Shown in pieces: positions 24,793 to 33,798 of a DNA stretch of 64,000 bases. This stretch comes from JAEUIV01 sp033763795. Its GTDB lineage: Bacteria > Planctomycetota > Phycisphaerae > Phycisphaerales > UBA1924. Where the stretch lies: positions 1-64,000 of the forward strand of contig JANRJV010000028.1 of NCBI GenBank assembly GCA_033763795.1, read 5' to 3'. A program made the translations under genes and the position numbers. The notes under the pieces were generated by a model. It was not told the origin of the DNA. It worked only from the letters and a program-made list of their open reading frames with translations, and ran no database searches. Numbering within the stretch: the first letter of the stretch is position 1; the number at the start of each line of letters is the position of its first letter.

Positions 24793-26298
24793 GTGAAAAC
24801 CGCATTCTTCCGCCGCGCGGCGCTCGTCACCGCCGCGGCCTGCCTCACCCTCGCCTCCGCCGTCCCCGCAGCGACCCCGGGCTCGGGCCTCCCCGCACGC
24901 CCCGAGGACATCAACTTCAAGCCCCTCTCCTTCACGCCCCCCAAGGCCGCCCAGTACCGCCGCACGCTGTCCAGCGGCGTGCCCGTCTACCTCATCCCCT
25001 CCAAAGAATTCCCGCTCGTCAACATCACCCTTGGCTTCCGCCCCGCCGGTCATCTCGAGGACAAGACCGGCCTCGCCGCCATGACGAACGCGATGATCCG
25101 CCGAGGCGGCACCACCAGCATCTCCGCCCAGGAGCTGGACGAGTCCTTCGACTTCCTCGGCGCCCAGGCCTCCTCCACCAACCTCAACGCCCTCAAGTCC
25201 AACCTCGACGAGGCCATGCGCCTGTTCTTCGACATGGTCCGCAACCCGGGCTTCCAGGAGGACAAGGTCCGCATCTACAAGGACGAGCTCGTCGAGCAGA
25301 TGAAGCAGCGCAACGACGACCCCGACTCCATCCTCGCCCTCACGGGCCAGCGCCTTCTCTGGGGCGACAAGCACTTCGAGGGCCGCGTCGCCACCCAGGC
25401 GGACATCGAGGGAATCACCATCGATGACCTCCGCCGATTCCACGCCCGCGTCTACCACCCCGGGAACCTCATCATCGGCGTCACCGGCGACTTCGAAGAG
25501 GCCGAGATGCTCTCTCGACTCGACGCCGCACTTTCGGGATGGAACAAGGGCGAGCCCGTCCCCGACCCCACCGACACCGACTACACCCCCACCCCGGGCC
25601 TCTACTACGTCGAGAAGGACACGCCCCAGGGCAAGATCTGGATCGCCCAGCGAGGCCTCAAGCGCGACCATCCGGACATCATCGCCGTCGAAGTCCTCAA
25701 CGACATCCTCGGCGGCGGCGGCTTCACCTCCAGGCTCATGAAGCGCATCCGCTCCGACGAGGGACTCACCTACGGCGTGGGCTCAGCCTTCCAGAACCGC
25801 GTCTATTACCCCGGGCTCTTCCGCGTCAACACCTTCTCCAAGAACCGAACCGTCGCCCTCACCACCAAGATGGTCATGGAGGAGATCGAGAAGATCCGCT
25901 CCAGCCCCGTCTCCCAGGAAGAGCTCGACGTCGCGAAGAAGGGCTTCATCGAGACCTTCCCCCGACGCTTCGAGTCCAAGGCCGGCACCGTCAACACCTT
26001 CATCGATGACGAGTGGACCCGACGCCCCGCCGACTGGTGGGACACCTACCGCGACCGCATGAACTCCGTCACCGTCTCCGACGTGCAGCGCGTCGCACAG
26101 GAGCACCTCTCCCCCGACAAGCTCATCATGCTCGTCGTCGGCAAGTGGTCAGAGATCAAGGACGGCGACCCCACCGAGCAGCGCGACTCCCACAAGGCAA
26201 GCATGCTCCAGTTCTTCGGCGGCGCCGAGCCCCGCAAGCTCCCGCTCCTCGACCCCCTCACGCAGCAGCCGCTCCCCGAAGAGCAGGCCAAGGACTGA
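24793..26298 (+). CDS. Secreted M16-family peptidase-like protein, catalytically inactive type
   Basis: A 501-residue protein from a GTG start with GGAG 8 nt upstream and a signal peptide (LVTAAACLTLASAVPAA). It has two M16 halves, with late blocks VLNDILGGGGFTSRLMKRI and DEGLTYGVGSAF typical of the substrate-binding half (the R/Y pair). Where the catalytic member has HFFEH, this protein has GLAAMTNAMIRRGG, so the zinc site is lost. Pairs of one active and one inactive M16 subunit are known to form heterodimers (PqqF/PqqG-like, mitochondrial MPP). The pair here probably does the same, which is inference. A strong terminator follows at 26340. Confidence 0.9.
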   Translation: MKTAFFRRAALVTAAACLTLASAVPAATPGSGLPARPEDINFKPLSFTPPKAAQYRRTLSSGVPVYLIPSKEFPLVNITLGFRPAGHLEDKTGLAAMTNAMIRRGGTTSISAQELDESFDFLGAQASSTNLNALKSNLDEAMRLFFDMVRNPGFQEDKVRIYKDELVEQMKQRNDDPDSILALTGQRLLWGDKHFEGRVATQADIEGITIDDLRRFHARVYHPGNLIIGVTGDFEEAEMLSRLDAALSGWNKGEPVPDPTDTDYTPTPGLYYVEKDTPQGKIWIAQRGLKRDHPDIIAVEVLNDILGGGGFTSRLMKRIRSDEGLTYGVGSAFQNRVYYPGLFRVNTFSKNRTVALTTKMVMEEIEKIRSSPVSQEELDVAKKGFIETFPRRFESKAGTVNTFIDDEWTRRPADWWDTYRDRMNSVTVSDVQRVAQEHLSPDKLIMLVVGKWSEIKDGDPTEQRDSHKASMLQFFGGAEPRKLPLLDPLTQQPLPEEQAKD

Positions 26299-26339
26299 GC
26301 GTCCTACACATCTCGACTCTCATCCAGAATTTCACGCAC

Positions 26340-26371
26340 GCCGCGACCCCTCAAGGGTCGCGGCTTTTTTT
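26340..26371 (+). terminator. Rho-independent terminator of the M16 operon
   Basis: Perfect 10-bp stem (26340-26349 with 26355-26364), CTCAA loop, then seven T. It lies between the convergent M16 operon and livF; there is no T-run on the other side, so it works for the plus strand only. Confidence 0.93.
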
Positions 26372-26431
26372 CCGCCCGCGCCCGCCGCGGCCCCCGCGCT
26401 CGCATCGCGCTCGCCGCGCCGCCACCAACCT

Positions 26432-27139
26432 TCAGTGAACGCCCAGGTACCGCCGGCGCACCTCGTCGCTCGCCGCCAGCTTCTCCGACGGGCCCTCAAG
26501 GTCGATCTTCCCGACCTCCAGCACGTACGCGTAGTGCGCGATCCGCATCGCCGCCCGCGCGTTCTGCTCAACCAGCAGGATCGTCGTGCCCGACGCGTTG
26601 ATCTCGCGGATGATCCTGAAGATCGTCTGGCAGATCTGCGGCGCCAGCCCCAGGCTCGGCTCGTCCAGCAGCAGCAGCCGGGGCCGCGCCAGCAGCGCCC
26701 GCGCGATCGCCAGCATCTGCTGCTCGCCCCCCGACAGCGTCCCGGCGCTCTGGTGCAGCCGCTCGCGCACCCGCGGGAAAAGGTTCAGCGCCATCTCCCA
26801 GTCGCGTGCCACGCCCGCCGCATCGCTCCGCGTCGTCGCCCCGAGCTTCAGGTTCTCCTCGACCGACAGGTTCGCGAAGATCCCCCGCCCCTCCGGGGCC
26901 TGCACCAGCCCCAGCCGCACGATCTCGTGCGGCGCCATGCGCGCGATCGACCGCCCCTCGTACGTGATCGTCCCCGCCGCGGGCCTCACGATCCCCGAGA
27001 TCGCCCGCAGCGTCGTGCTCTTGCCCGCCCCGTTGCTCCCCACCAGCGTGACGATCGCCCCCCGCTCCACCTTCAGGCTGATCCCGTGCAGCGCACGGAT
27101 CGCCCCGTAGTTCACCTTCAGCCCGCTGATCTCAAGCAT
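26432..27139 (-). CDS. livF: Branched-chain amino acid ABC transporter ATPase (LivF)
   Basis: A 235-residue ATPase. Walker A is GSNGAGKST, the signature is LSGGEQQ, Walker B is LLLDEPSLGLAP, and the switch histidine is replaced in position by the Gln-containing LLVEQNARAAM, as is normal for LivF. It pairs with LivG to drive uptake through LivH/LivM. The gene ends the liv operon; its start overlaps livG by 8 bp. The C-terminal YAYVLEVGKI(D)LEG segment matches the family. Only the first-listed operon promoter and possibly a second one before livH would control it. Confidence 0.94.
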   Translation of the reverse strand: MLEISGLKVNYGAIRALHGISLKVERGAIVTLVGSNGAGKSTTLRAISGIVRPAAGTITYEGRSIARMAPHEIVRLGLVQAPEGRGIFANLSVEENLKLGATTRSDAAGVARDWEMALNLFPRVRERLHQSAGTLSGGEQQMLAIARALLARPRLLLLDEPSLGLAPQICQTIFRIIREINASGTTILLVEQNARAAMRIAHYAYVLEVGKIDLEGPSEKLAASDEVRRRYLGVH

Positions 27140-27971
27140 CAGAAGGCCCTCCGACCGCCGGCCGCCGCCCGCTCGCGTACGCCGTGTCGATCCCCTCCGC
27201 GTCGTCGTCGGCTCCCAGGTACGCCTCCACCACCTTCGGGTTCGACTGGATCTCCGCCGGCGTCCCCTCCGCGATGATCTTCCCGTAGTCGAGCACCGTG
27301 ATCCGCTCGCAGATGTCCATCACGACGCCCATGTCATGCTCGATCAGCAGGATCGTCACGCCGAAGTCGCGCCGCACCCCGCGGATCAGCTCGCGCAGCC
27401 CCAGCTTCTCCTGCGAGTTCATCCCCGCCGCCGGCTCGTCCAGCAGCAGCACCCGCGGCTCGGTCGCCAGCGCCCGCGCGATCTCCAGCTTCCGCTGATC
27501 GCCGTAGGGCAGGTTGCGCGCCTGATCCTGCGCACGCCCCTCCAGCCCGAACACACGCAGCAGCCGCCGCGCCCGCTCCTCGATCGCCCGCTCTTCTCCG
27601 CGCTGCCACGGAGTCCGCAGCAGCGCCCGGAACGTCCCGTGCCGCGCCCGCACGTGGCAGCCCAGCCGCACGTTGTCCAGCACCGACAGCTCGCCGAACA
27701 AACGGATGTTCTGGAACGTCCGCGACAGCCCCGCCTCCGCGATCAAGAAAGGCCGCCGCCCCGTGATCTCCCCGCCCCCCAGCTCCACCCGCCCCGCGTC
27801 CGGCCGGTACACCCCCGTCAGCAGGTTGAACACCGTCGTCTTGCCAGCCCCGTTGGGGCCGATCAGCCCGCGCAGCGAGCCCGTCGGCAGCGCGATGCTG
27901 AAGTCCTGCACGGCCTTCAGGCCGCCGAAAGACTTGCAGATCCCCGTCACACGCAGCGCCTCGCCGCTCAT
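27132..27971 (-). CDS. livG: Branched-chain amino acid ABC transporter ATPase (LivG)
   Basis: A 279-residue ATPase that starts at MSGEALRVTG. Walker A is GPNGAGKTT, followed by the LivG-specific LSRTFQNIRLF block; the signature is NLPYGDQRK (the LivG variant of LSGGQ), and Walker B is VLLLDEPAAGMN with switch histidine in LIEHDMGVVM. The C-terminal tail (GTPAEIQSNPKVVEAYLG) is also characteristic. The upstream frame to 28019 overlaps livM and is rejected, as this start gives a standard 4-bp ATGA overlap with livM. It works as heterodimer with LivF. Confidence 0.94.
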   Translation of the reverse strand: MSGEALRVTGICKSFGGLKAVQDFSIALPTGSLRGLIGPNGAGKTTVFNLLTGVYRPDAGRVELGGGEITGRRPFLIAEAGLSRTFQNIRLFGELSVLDNVRLGCHVRARHGTFRALLRTPWQRGEERAIEERARRLLRVFGLEGRAQDQARNLPYGDQRKLEIARALATEPRVLLLDEPAAGMNSQEKLGLRELIRGVRRDFGVTILLIEHDMGVVMDICERITVLDYGKIIAEGTPAEIQSNPKVVEAYLGADDDAEGIDTAYASGRRPAVGGPSDA

Positions 27972-29308
27972 GCCCGACCCTTCCCGCCACCGCCCACCGC
28001 GTGCAGCAGCCCGCGCCACATCGACCGCTCCCAGATCTCGTGCACGCCGAACAGCCCCTGAGGCCGCAGGATCATCAGCAGCACCAGCGCCAGCGCGAAC
28101 AAAATCATCCGGTACCGCCCCAGGTCATGCCCCGCGTCGATCGCCGACCGCGCGGCGAACCCCAGCGCCACCGCGATCCCCGCCGCCAGCGCTGCCTTGA
28201 AGAACAGCCCGCCGCTGCGCCCCCGCGCCCGCATCACCAGCCCCGCGACCGCCGCGACCGCGCCGATCCCCGCCAGCGCGGGCCACAGCCTCAGCAGAGG
28301 CTCGGGGTTGCGCAGCAGCTCCGGCAGGATCGTCACGATCGCCGCCGCGATCGTCGCCCCAGAGATCGACCCGAGTCCCCCCAGCACCACCATGATGATG
28401 ATGTCGAAGCTCTTCTGGAACCCCAGCTCGCCGGGGTTCAGCGTCACGCCGATCGTGTGCGCGAACAGACCCCCCGCGACCCCCGCGAAGAACGCGCTGA
28501 TCGTGAAAGCGCTCACCTTGAACTTCGTCGTGTTGACCCCCATCGCCTCCGACGCGATCTCGTCCTCGCGGATCGAGAGGAACGCCCGCCCCGTCGCGGA
28601 CCTCTTCAATCGGTACGCCGCCAGCAGCGTCAGGCTGACCACCAGGAACACCCAGAACAGGCTCGAATAGAAGGGCAGGCCGGAGAACCCCAGCGCCCCG
28701 CCCACCTTCGTAGGCAGCTGCCAGATCGGCGTCTCCCGCACCTCCTCGACCGTGTACAGCACGTCCCCCGTCTGCGACTGCACCAGCACGCGCACGATCT
28801 CGCCGAACCCCAGCGTGACGATCGCCAGGTAGTCGCCCTTGAGCCGCAGCGAGGGCAGCCCCACCACATACCCGCACGCCGCCGCGAACAGTCCCCCCGC
28901 CACCAGCGACCCCGCGAACATCAGGTCCGCCAGCGTCACAAAGGGGGCCTCGCGTCCCGAGATCGTCGAACTGATCAGCCCCCCCTGCAGGTCGGGCGAG
29001 CCGTACCCCAGCATCGACCCGTAGTACACGATCATCGCCGACACGTAGCCGCCCACCATCATGAACGCCGCGTGCCCGATCGAGAACTGCCCCGTGAACC
29101 CGTTGACCATCGTCAGCGACACCGCCAGCACGATGTTCACGCCGATGTCCAGCAGCACCTTCGCGTAGAAGTCCCCGATCAGGGGCGTCGCGAAAAAGTG
29201 CAGCACCAGCGCCAGCGCCACGCCCCCCAGCGCCGGCGCCGCCGAGCGCAGCGCCGACCCCGCCGCCCCCGGCGCCAGCTCTCGCGATCGTTCGGGAAGC
29301 GACGCCAT
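27968..29308 (-). CDS. livM: Branched-chain amino acid ABC transporter permease (LivM)
   Basis: A 446-residue membrane protein, one of two liv permeases. The core blocks VNGFTGQFSIGHAAFM and KGDYLAIVTLGFGEI(V)R are classic LivM features, followed by the interaction region SAFFAGVAGGLFAH and ISGATIAAAIVTILPELLR. It has about 10-11 membrane helices. Two helices near the C-terminus (APFRL region) extend it beyond the usual ~320-420 residues. The gene lies 3 bp downstream of livH and overlaps livG by 4 bp. Substrate range of this group also includes amides and urea, so leucine/isoleucine/valine is only the default. Confidence 0.93.
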   Translation of the reverse strand: MASLPERSRELAPGAAGSALRSAAPALGGVALALVLHFFATPLIGDFYAKVLLDIGVNIVLAVSLTMVNGFTGQFSIGHAAFMMVGGYVSAMIVYYGSMLGYGSPDLQGGLISSTISGREAPFVTLADLMFAGSLVAGGLFAAACGYVVGLPSLRLKGDYLAIVTLGFGEIVRVLVQSQTGDVLYTVEEVRETPIWQLPTKVGGALGFSGLPFYSSLFWVFLVVSLTLLAAYRLKRSATGRAFLSIREDEIASEAMGVNTTKFKVSAFTISAFFAGVAGGLFAHTIGVTLNPGELGFQKSFDIIIMVVLGGLGSISGATIAAAIVTILPELLRNPEPLLRLWPALAGIGAVAAVAGLVMRARGRSGGLFFKAALAAGIAVALGFAARSAIDAGHDLGRYRMILFALALVLLMILRPQGLFGVHEIWERSMWRGLLHAVGGGGKGRA

Positions 29309-29311
29309 CGC

Positions 29312-30511
29312 TCAGACTTTCTCCACCGAGGCGCGCCCGAGGATCCCGCTGGGCCGCACCAGCAGCACAAGGATCAGCAGCGAGAAGACGTACACGTCCC
29401 GCAGCTCCGGATTCACGTACGCCGTCCCGAAGAACTCCAGCAGCCCGATCAGCAGCCCGCCGATCATCGCCCCGCGGATGTTCCCGATCCCGCCAACGAC
29501 CGCCGCCACGAACGCCTTCAGCCCCAGCAGCACCCACGTCGCCGCCGCCGTCTGGTTCAGTCCCGGATACTTCTGCCCGTACAGGAACCCCGCCGCCGCC
29601 GCCAGCATCGCCCCCAGCACGAACGTCACGCTGATCACACGGTCCACCGGGATCCCCATCAGCGACGCCGTCGTCGGGTTGTAGCTCACCGCCCGCATCG
29701 AGCGCCCGAACTTCGTCCGGTGCACAAGGAAGTCCAGCGCGAACATCAGCACCAGCGCCGTCGACGCCCCGATCACGTCCACAGGCTGGATCTTCACCCC
29801 GCCCACCAGCCGCGTGCTCCCGTCCGCATCGGTCACCACCGTCCCGCCGATCGTCGCCAGGGGACGCGCGTCCGACAGGAACGTCGGCATCCGCTGAGGC
29901 CTCGTCCCGAACATCGCCTCCAGCTGCCCCACGTTCTGCAGCAGCAGCGACACGCCGATCGCCGTGATCAGCACGTTCAGCCGCGGCGCCCGCCGCAGAG
30001 GCTTGTACGCCAGCCGCTCGATGATGAACCCCACCAGCCCGCACGTGCTCATCGCGCACAGCAGCACCAGCAGACCCGAGAACAGCCCCGTGTCGCCCGA
30101 CTGCTTCACCAGCCGCGCCGCCTGCGCGAGCCCCAGCGACAGCCAGCCCCACGCCGCCACCAGCGCGAACGTCCCCGCATAGCTCGTCCGCTGCAGCCGG
30201 AAAGGCTCGATCCGCCCCCGCCTGCTCCACAGCCACGCCTCCGCCGCCGTCGCGATCGCCGCGAGCCCGACCGCACCCCACAGCGTCTGCACCACCCACG
30301 GCGCCACCGGCGCAGCCTCCCCGCCCGGGCCCCACCCCGCGACCGTCGCCGTCGCGAACGACACCCACGCCCCCAGCACGAACACGTCGCTGTGCGCGAA
30401 GTTGATGAACTTCAGGATGCCGTACACCATCGTGTAGCCCAGCGCAATCAGCGCGTACAGGCTTCCGACGGCCAGCGCATCAATAAGGGTCTGAAGGAAC
30501 TTATCGACCAC
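29312..30511 (-). CDS. livH: Branched-chain amino acid ABC transporter permease (LivH)
   Basis: A 399-residue membrane protein that starts at a GTG. LIALGYTMVYGILKFINFAH near residue 22 is the standard LivH block; GIPVDRVISVTFVLGAMLAA and GGIGNIRGAMIGGLLIGLLE later confirm it. It is longer than usual (~290-300 residues) because of extra segments at about residues 50-110 and 165-235, including a polar loop with several Asp/Gly/Thr. Although it follows livK by 84 bp, a TACCAT hexamer lies 8 nt before its GTG, so the membrane part of the operon may have its own leaderless transcript. Confidence 0.92.
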   Translation of the reverse strand: MVDKFLQTLIDALAVGSLYALIALGYTMVYGILKFINFAHSDVFVLGAWVSFATATVAGWGPGGEAAPVAPWVVQTLWGAVGLAAIATAAEAWLWSRRGRIEPFRLQRTSYAGTFALVAAWGWLSLGLAQAARLVKQSGDTGLFSGLLVLLCAMSTCGLVGFIIERLAYKPLRRAPRLNVLITAIGVSLLLQNVGQLEAMFGTRPQRMPTFLSDARPLATIGGTVVTDADGSTRLVGGVKIQPVDVIGASTALVLMFALDFLVHRTKFGRSMRAVSYNPTTASLMGIPVDRVISVTFVLGAMLAAAAGFLYGQKYPGLNQTAAATWVLLGLKAFVAAVVGGIGNIRGAMIGGLLIGLLEFFGTAYVNPELRDVYVFSLLILVLLVRPSGILGRASVEKV

Positions 30512-30519
30512 GGGCCGGG

Positions 30520-30525
30520 ATGGTA
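30520..30525 (-). promoter_or_regulatory. -10-like hexamer, leaderless position (livH)
   Basis: TACCAT on the minus strand ends 8 nt before the livH GTG. It lies inside the liv operon, between livK and livH, in an 84-bp gap without a Shine-Dalgarno site. Confidence 0.42.
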
Positions 30526-30595
30526 ATGGATCACGCCCGCCGGAGCATCGCCCCGCCGAACCCCCTCCGCCCCCGAGCCCTATGCCGCCCTCGCC

Positions 30596-31804
30596 TTACT
30601 CCTTGGGCGGCACGTTCGCCACCCAGCTCGGCATCCCGTTCTTCACCTGCACCATCACCACGGGCTTGCTCGCGTTGCGGTTCTTGTCCATCGTGATCGA
30701 GCCCGTCACCCCAGGGAAGTCCTTCGTCTCCGCGATCGCCTTGGCCAGGTCCTTCCCCTTGAGGCCCCCCGTCGCCGCCTGGCAGCGCTTCATCGCGTCA
30801 AACAGCACCATCATCGCGTCGTACCCCAGCCCCGCCAGCGCGTCGGGTGTAGCCCCGCCGAACTCGGACCGGAACCGCTCGTTGAACTGCCCCAGCCCGC
30901 TGCCCGGCTGGTCGGGCGCCGTGTGATTCGAGTAATACGCACCCTCGATCGCGTCCCCGCCGATCTTGCCCAGCTGCTCGGAGTCCCAGCCGTCGCCGCC
31001 GATCAGCGGCACGTTCTTCCCGATCCCCAGACGCCGCGCCTGAATCGCGATGTTGCCCCCGTCCGTGTAATACCCCGGCGCGAAGATGATCTGCGGGTCG
31101 GCCGCCTTGATCGAGGTCAGCTGCGCAGAGAAGTCCGTGTCGCCACCCGAGTACGCCTGCTCGATCACCACCGTCCCGCCCAGCGCCTTGAAGCTCTTGT
31201 TGAAGTCGTCCTTCAGACCCTTCGAATACGCCTGCGTCTGATCGAACAGCACCGCCGCCCGCTCAAGCTTCAGGTTCTCGCGCACGAACCGCGCGATCGC
31301 GAACGCCTGCTGATCGTCCGTGAAGCACACGCGGAACACCATGTCCCGGCCCGCCGTCACGCGCGGGTTCGTGCTGCTCGGCGAGATCATCGGGACCCCG
31401 TACTGCTGGCACACCGCACCGCCCGCCAGCGACAGGCTCGACGCCACCTCGCCCAGCACCGCAACCACCTTGTCATCAGTGATCAGCCGCGTGACCGCGA
31501 TCCCCGCTTCCTTCGACTCGCCCTTGGTGTCGTACGTCTTGAGCTGGATCGGCCGCCCGTTCAGGCCGCCCGCCGCGTTGATGTCCTTGATCGCCAGCTG
31601 GATGCCCCGGTCCGTCGACTGACCGAACGTCGCTTCCTTCCCCGTCATGGAGCCGTAGTGACCGACCAGGATCGGCTCGGCCGCGCCCCCCTGCGCCGCC
31701 GCGGCCCCGCACATCCCCAGCACGCAGCCGGCCGCCGCCACCACCCCGGCAAGCACCCCGAGGAACCGACGCCGACCGCCACCCATCGCTCGCACGTTCG
31801 CCAT
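30596..31804 (-). CDS. livK: Branched-chain amino acid ABC transporter substrate-binding protein (LivK-like)
   Basis: A 402-residue periplasmic binding protein. The signal peptide (residues ~10-40, FLGVLAGVVAAAGCVLGMCG with an AAAAQGG end) is followed by VGHYGSMTGKEATFGQ, the opening of the type I LivJ/LivK fold. The hinge and ligand regions GVPMISPSSTNPRVT and YSKGLKDDFNKSF are also visible. It captures amino acids and delivers them to LivHM. The chosen ATG at 31804 has AGGAAG about 10 nt upstream; the longer frame to 32275 runs into the leader and divergent promoter region. The ligand-binding residues are not enough to name the amino acid. Confidence 0.94.
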   Translation of the reverse strand: MANVRAMGGGRRRFLGVLAGVVAAAGCVLGMCGAAAAQGGAAEPILVGHYGSMTGKEATFGQSTDRGIQLAIKDINAAGGLNGRPIQLKTYDTKGESKEAGIAVTRLITDDKVVAVLGEVASSLSLAGGAVCQQYGVPMISPSSTNPRVTAGRDMVFRVCFTDDQQAFAIARFVRENLKLERAAVLFDQTQAYSKGLKDDFNKSFKALGGTVVIEQAYSGGDTDFSAQLTSIKAADPQIIFAPGYYTDGGNIAIQARRLGIGKNVPLIGGDGWDSEQLGKIGGDAIEGAYYSNHTAPDQPGSGLGQFNERFRSEFGGATPDALAGLGYDAMMVLFDAMKRCQAATGGLKGKDLAKAIAETKDFPGVTGSITMDKNRNASKPVVMVQVKNGMPSWVANVPPKE

Positions 31805-32108
31805 TGTCCAGTCTTCCTTTCTTCGCCTGCGGGGCCCGGACTGCCCGGTCCATCGCCCGCGTCTCGTCACCTTCACACCACCGTACCCAACCCGTTCGAC
31901 CAGCCCGCACAACCCGCACCTTCCCGCCGGCCGCCCGGCCCGCCGCGGCCCGGCCCCGTGCTCCCGACGCGAACCTCCGCCCCGCCAGCACTCAGGCGGA
32001 ACATTCCCCTCCCCGCGCAGGTTTCTACCGCTAGCATCACTCCGCGATTCTGTCTCACAACCTTCCCCCCGGACGTGCACGCCGGCAGCCCACAGGAACC
32101 CCGTACCC
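31805..32108. other. 304-bp divergent intergenic region (liv operon / TlpA gene)
   Basis: No gene is seen. It holds two outward-facing -10-like hexamers: TACGGT (minus, 31880-31885) for livK and TAGCAT (plus, 32032-32037) for the TlpA-like gene. Both transcripts would have leaders of about 65-75 nt. The middle is GC-rich and of low complexity, with no clear operator. Confidence 0.4.
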
Positions 32109-33224
32109 ATGCGAATCCTCGCCGCCTCGCTCCGCAGCCTCGCCCTGGCCGCCGCCGTCCTCGTCTCCGCCCCCGCCGCCCGGGCCCAGGAGTCGGAGTC
32201 GTCCGCGTCGCTCGTCGTAGGCAGCAAGGCCCCGGCTCTTCCCCCCGTCACCTGGATCCGCGGCGAGCCCATCACCGCCTGGGAGCCCGGCCAGATCTAC
32301 ATCCTCGACTTCTGGGCCACCTGGTGCGGCCCGTGCATCGCCGCCATGCCCCACATGATCGAGATCCAGGACAAGTACAAGGATCAGAAGGTCAACGTCG
32401 TGGGCCTGGCCATCTGGCCCCGCAGCAAGCAGAAGCCCACCCCCGAATTCGTCGACTCCTACAAGACCCGCAGCGGCGCCGCCATCAACTACCGCATCGC
32501 CGACGACATCGAGAACGGCGTCGCACGCGCCTTCATGTCCGCCGCCGGCCGCAACGGCATCCCCACCGTCATGATCGTCGACCGGGCCGGACAGCTCGCC
32601 TGGATGGGACATCCCATGAGCGGTATGGACGAAGCCCTCGAGCAGATCGTCGCCGGAACCTTCGACGTCAAGCAGGCCGCCGAACTCGAGAAGGCCCGTG
32701 TCGCCCGCGAGAGCAAGGCCCAGTCGCTCATGGAGGCATTCTCCCGCGCCCAGATCGCCGGAGACTGGGAAAAGGTCCTCTCCGTCGCCGATGAGATGCT
32801 CGCGCTCGACCCCAAAAACCTCTGGCAGGCCGGCCTCTACAAGTACTTCATCACCCTCACCAAGCTGAACCAGAAGGAAAAGGCCGCCCAGATCGGCGCC
32901 CAGCTCGTCGACGTCGCCTTCAAGGACGAAGCGCCCCAGCTCAACGCCCTCGCCTTCACCATCGTCGACGCCACCGAGATCAAGCCCGAAGACCGCGACC
33001 TCGACCTCGCCCTCCGCGCCGCCACGCTCGCCAACGAGCTCGAGAAGGGCAAGGAGGCCTACGCCCTCCGCACCCTCGCCGCGGTCCACTTCGCACGCAA
33101 GGACCACGCCAAGGCCGTCGAGCTCCAGCAGGCCGCCATCGACGCCCTGGGCCAGGATCAGGCAGACGCCAAGGCCGAGTTCGAGAAGGACCTCGCCGAG
33201 TACAAGTCCGCCGCCGGCAACTGA
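32109..33224 (+). CDS. Secreted TlpA-like thioredoxin-fold protein
   Basis: A 371-residue protein. A signal peptide (ALAAAVLVSAPAARAQ) precedes a thioredoxin domain with the redox motif WCGPC at residues 72-76, within ILDFWATWCGPC, and the cis-proline region NGIPTVMIVD. From about residue 190 the protein turns into an all-helical part with TPR-like repeats (roughly 190-370). TlpA/ResA-like proteins reduce or rearrange disulfides in secreted proteins or in cytochrome c assembly. The helical extension probably binds partners. Ribosome-site-like AGGAA lies 11 nt before the ATG. It is divergent from the liv operon. Confidence 0.9.
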   Translation: MRILAASLRSLALAAAVLVSAPAARAQESESSASLVVGSKAPALPPVTWIRGEPITAWEPGQIYILDFWATWCGPCIAAMPHMIEIQDKYKDQKVNVVGLAIWPRSKQKPTPEFVDSYKTRSGAAINYRIADDIENGVARAFMSAAGRNGIPTVMIVDRAGQLAWMGHPMSGMDEALEQIVAGTFDVKQAAELEKARVARESKAQSLMEAFSRAQIAGDWEKVLSVADEMLALDPKNLWQAGLYKYFITLTKLNQKEKAAQIGAQLVDVAFKDEAPQLNALAFTIVDATEIKPEDRDLDLALRAATLANELEKGKEAYALRTLAAVHFARKDHAKAVELQQAAIDALGQDQADAKAEFEKDLAEYKSAAGN

Positions 33225-33252
33225 GCCCCGCGCCCCTCACACCCCCGCCTCA

Positions 33253-33798
33253 TCATCCTTCCAGCCCGACCTGTTCCACGAGGTGATGCCGCGCGCCGCC
33301 CGGCTGCAGCGTGCTCCGCATCAGCTTGACGCTCCGCACCTCAAACGTCGGCCCATCGAGCGCCGCCGCCACCCGTGCTCCGCCCCCCGCGTACCGCACC
33401 AGCGTGAGGTGAGGCACAAACCGCTCCTCATCCCGCGCCCGCGGATGCCGCGCCAGCCGGTGCGCCAGCCGCCTGTGCAGCTCCAGCAGCGCCGCCGGCT
33501 CGTCCGTCCGCGCCGCCACCAGACGGGGCGCGCCCCGCTCGGGCAGTGTGATCAGCTCCACAGGCAAAAGCCGGAACGCCCCGATCCCCGCGCACGACCG
33601 CCGCACAGACTCCCTCACCTCTTCCATCCGCGCCGCCGCCGTGTCCCCGATGAACTGCACCGTCAGGTGCACGCACTCGACATCCACCGCCCGTCCCCCC
33701 GCCCCCGACTCCGTCGCGCGCCGCAGCAGCTCCCGCGCGCACTCCTCGGGCGGATACACCGCCGCGAACAGCCGCAGATTCGCCACGGGCCGCCCCAT
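33253..33798 (-). CDS. thpR: RNA 2',3'-cyclic phosphodiesterase
   Basis: A 181-residue 2H phosphoesterase. Both HxTx motifs are present: VHLTVQFIG near residue 44 and PHLTLVRY near residue 130. LRLFAAVYPPEE is the typical start. The enzyme opens 2',3'-cyclic phosphates at RNA ends; a role in tRNA or RNA repair is possible. Its ATG overlaps the stop of the HAD gene by one base (TGATG), so the two are translated together. An alternative start at Met/Val around residue 5 would not change the call. Confidence 0.9.
   Translation of the reverse strand: MGRPVANLRLFAAVYPPEECARELLRRATESGAGGRAVDVECVHLTVQFIGDTAAARMEEVRESVRRSCAGIGAFRLLPVELITLPERGAPRLVAARTDEPAALLELHRRLAHRLARHPRARDEERFVPHLTLVRYAGGGARVAAALDGPTFEVRSVKLMRSTLQPGGARHHLVEQVGLEG

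Noticed and set aside
28001..30526. An 841-codon open frame on the plus strand
   Set aside because: It is antisense to livM and livH; its composition (R, P, H, Q) is that of a shadow frame in GC-rich DNA.
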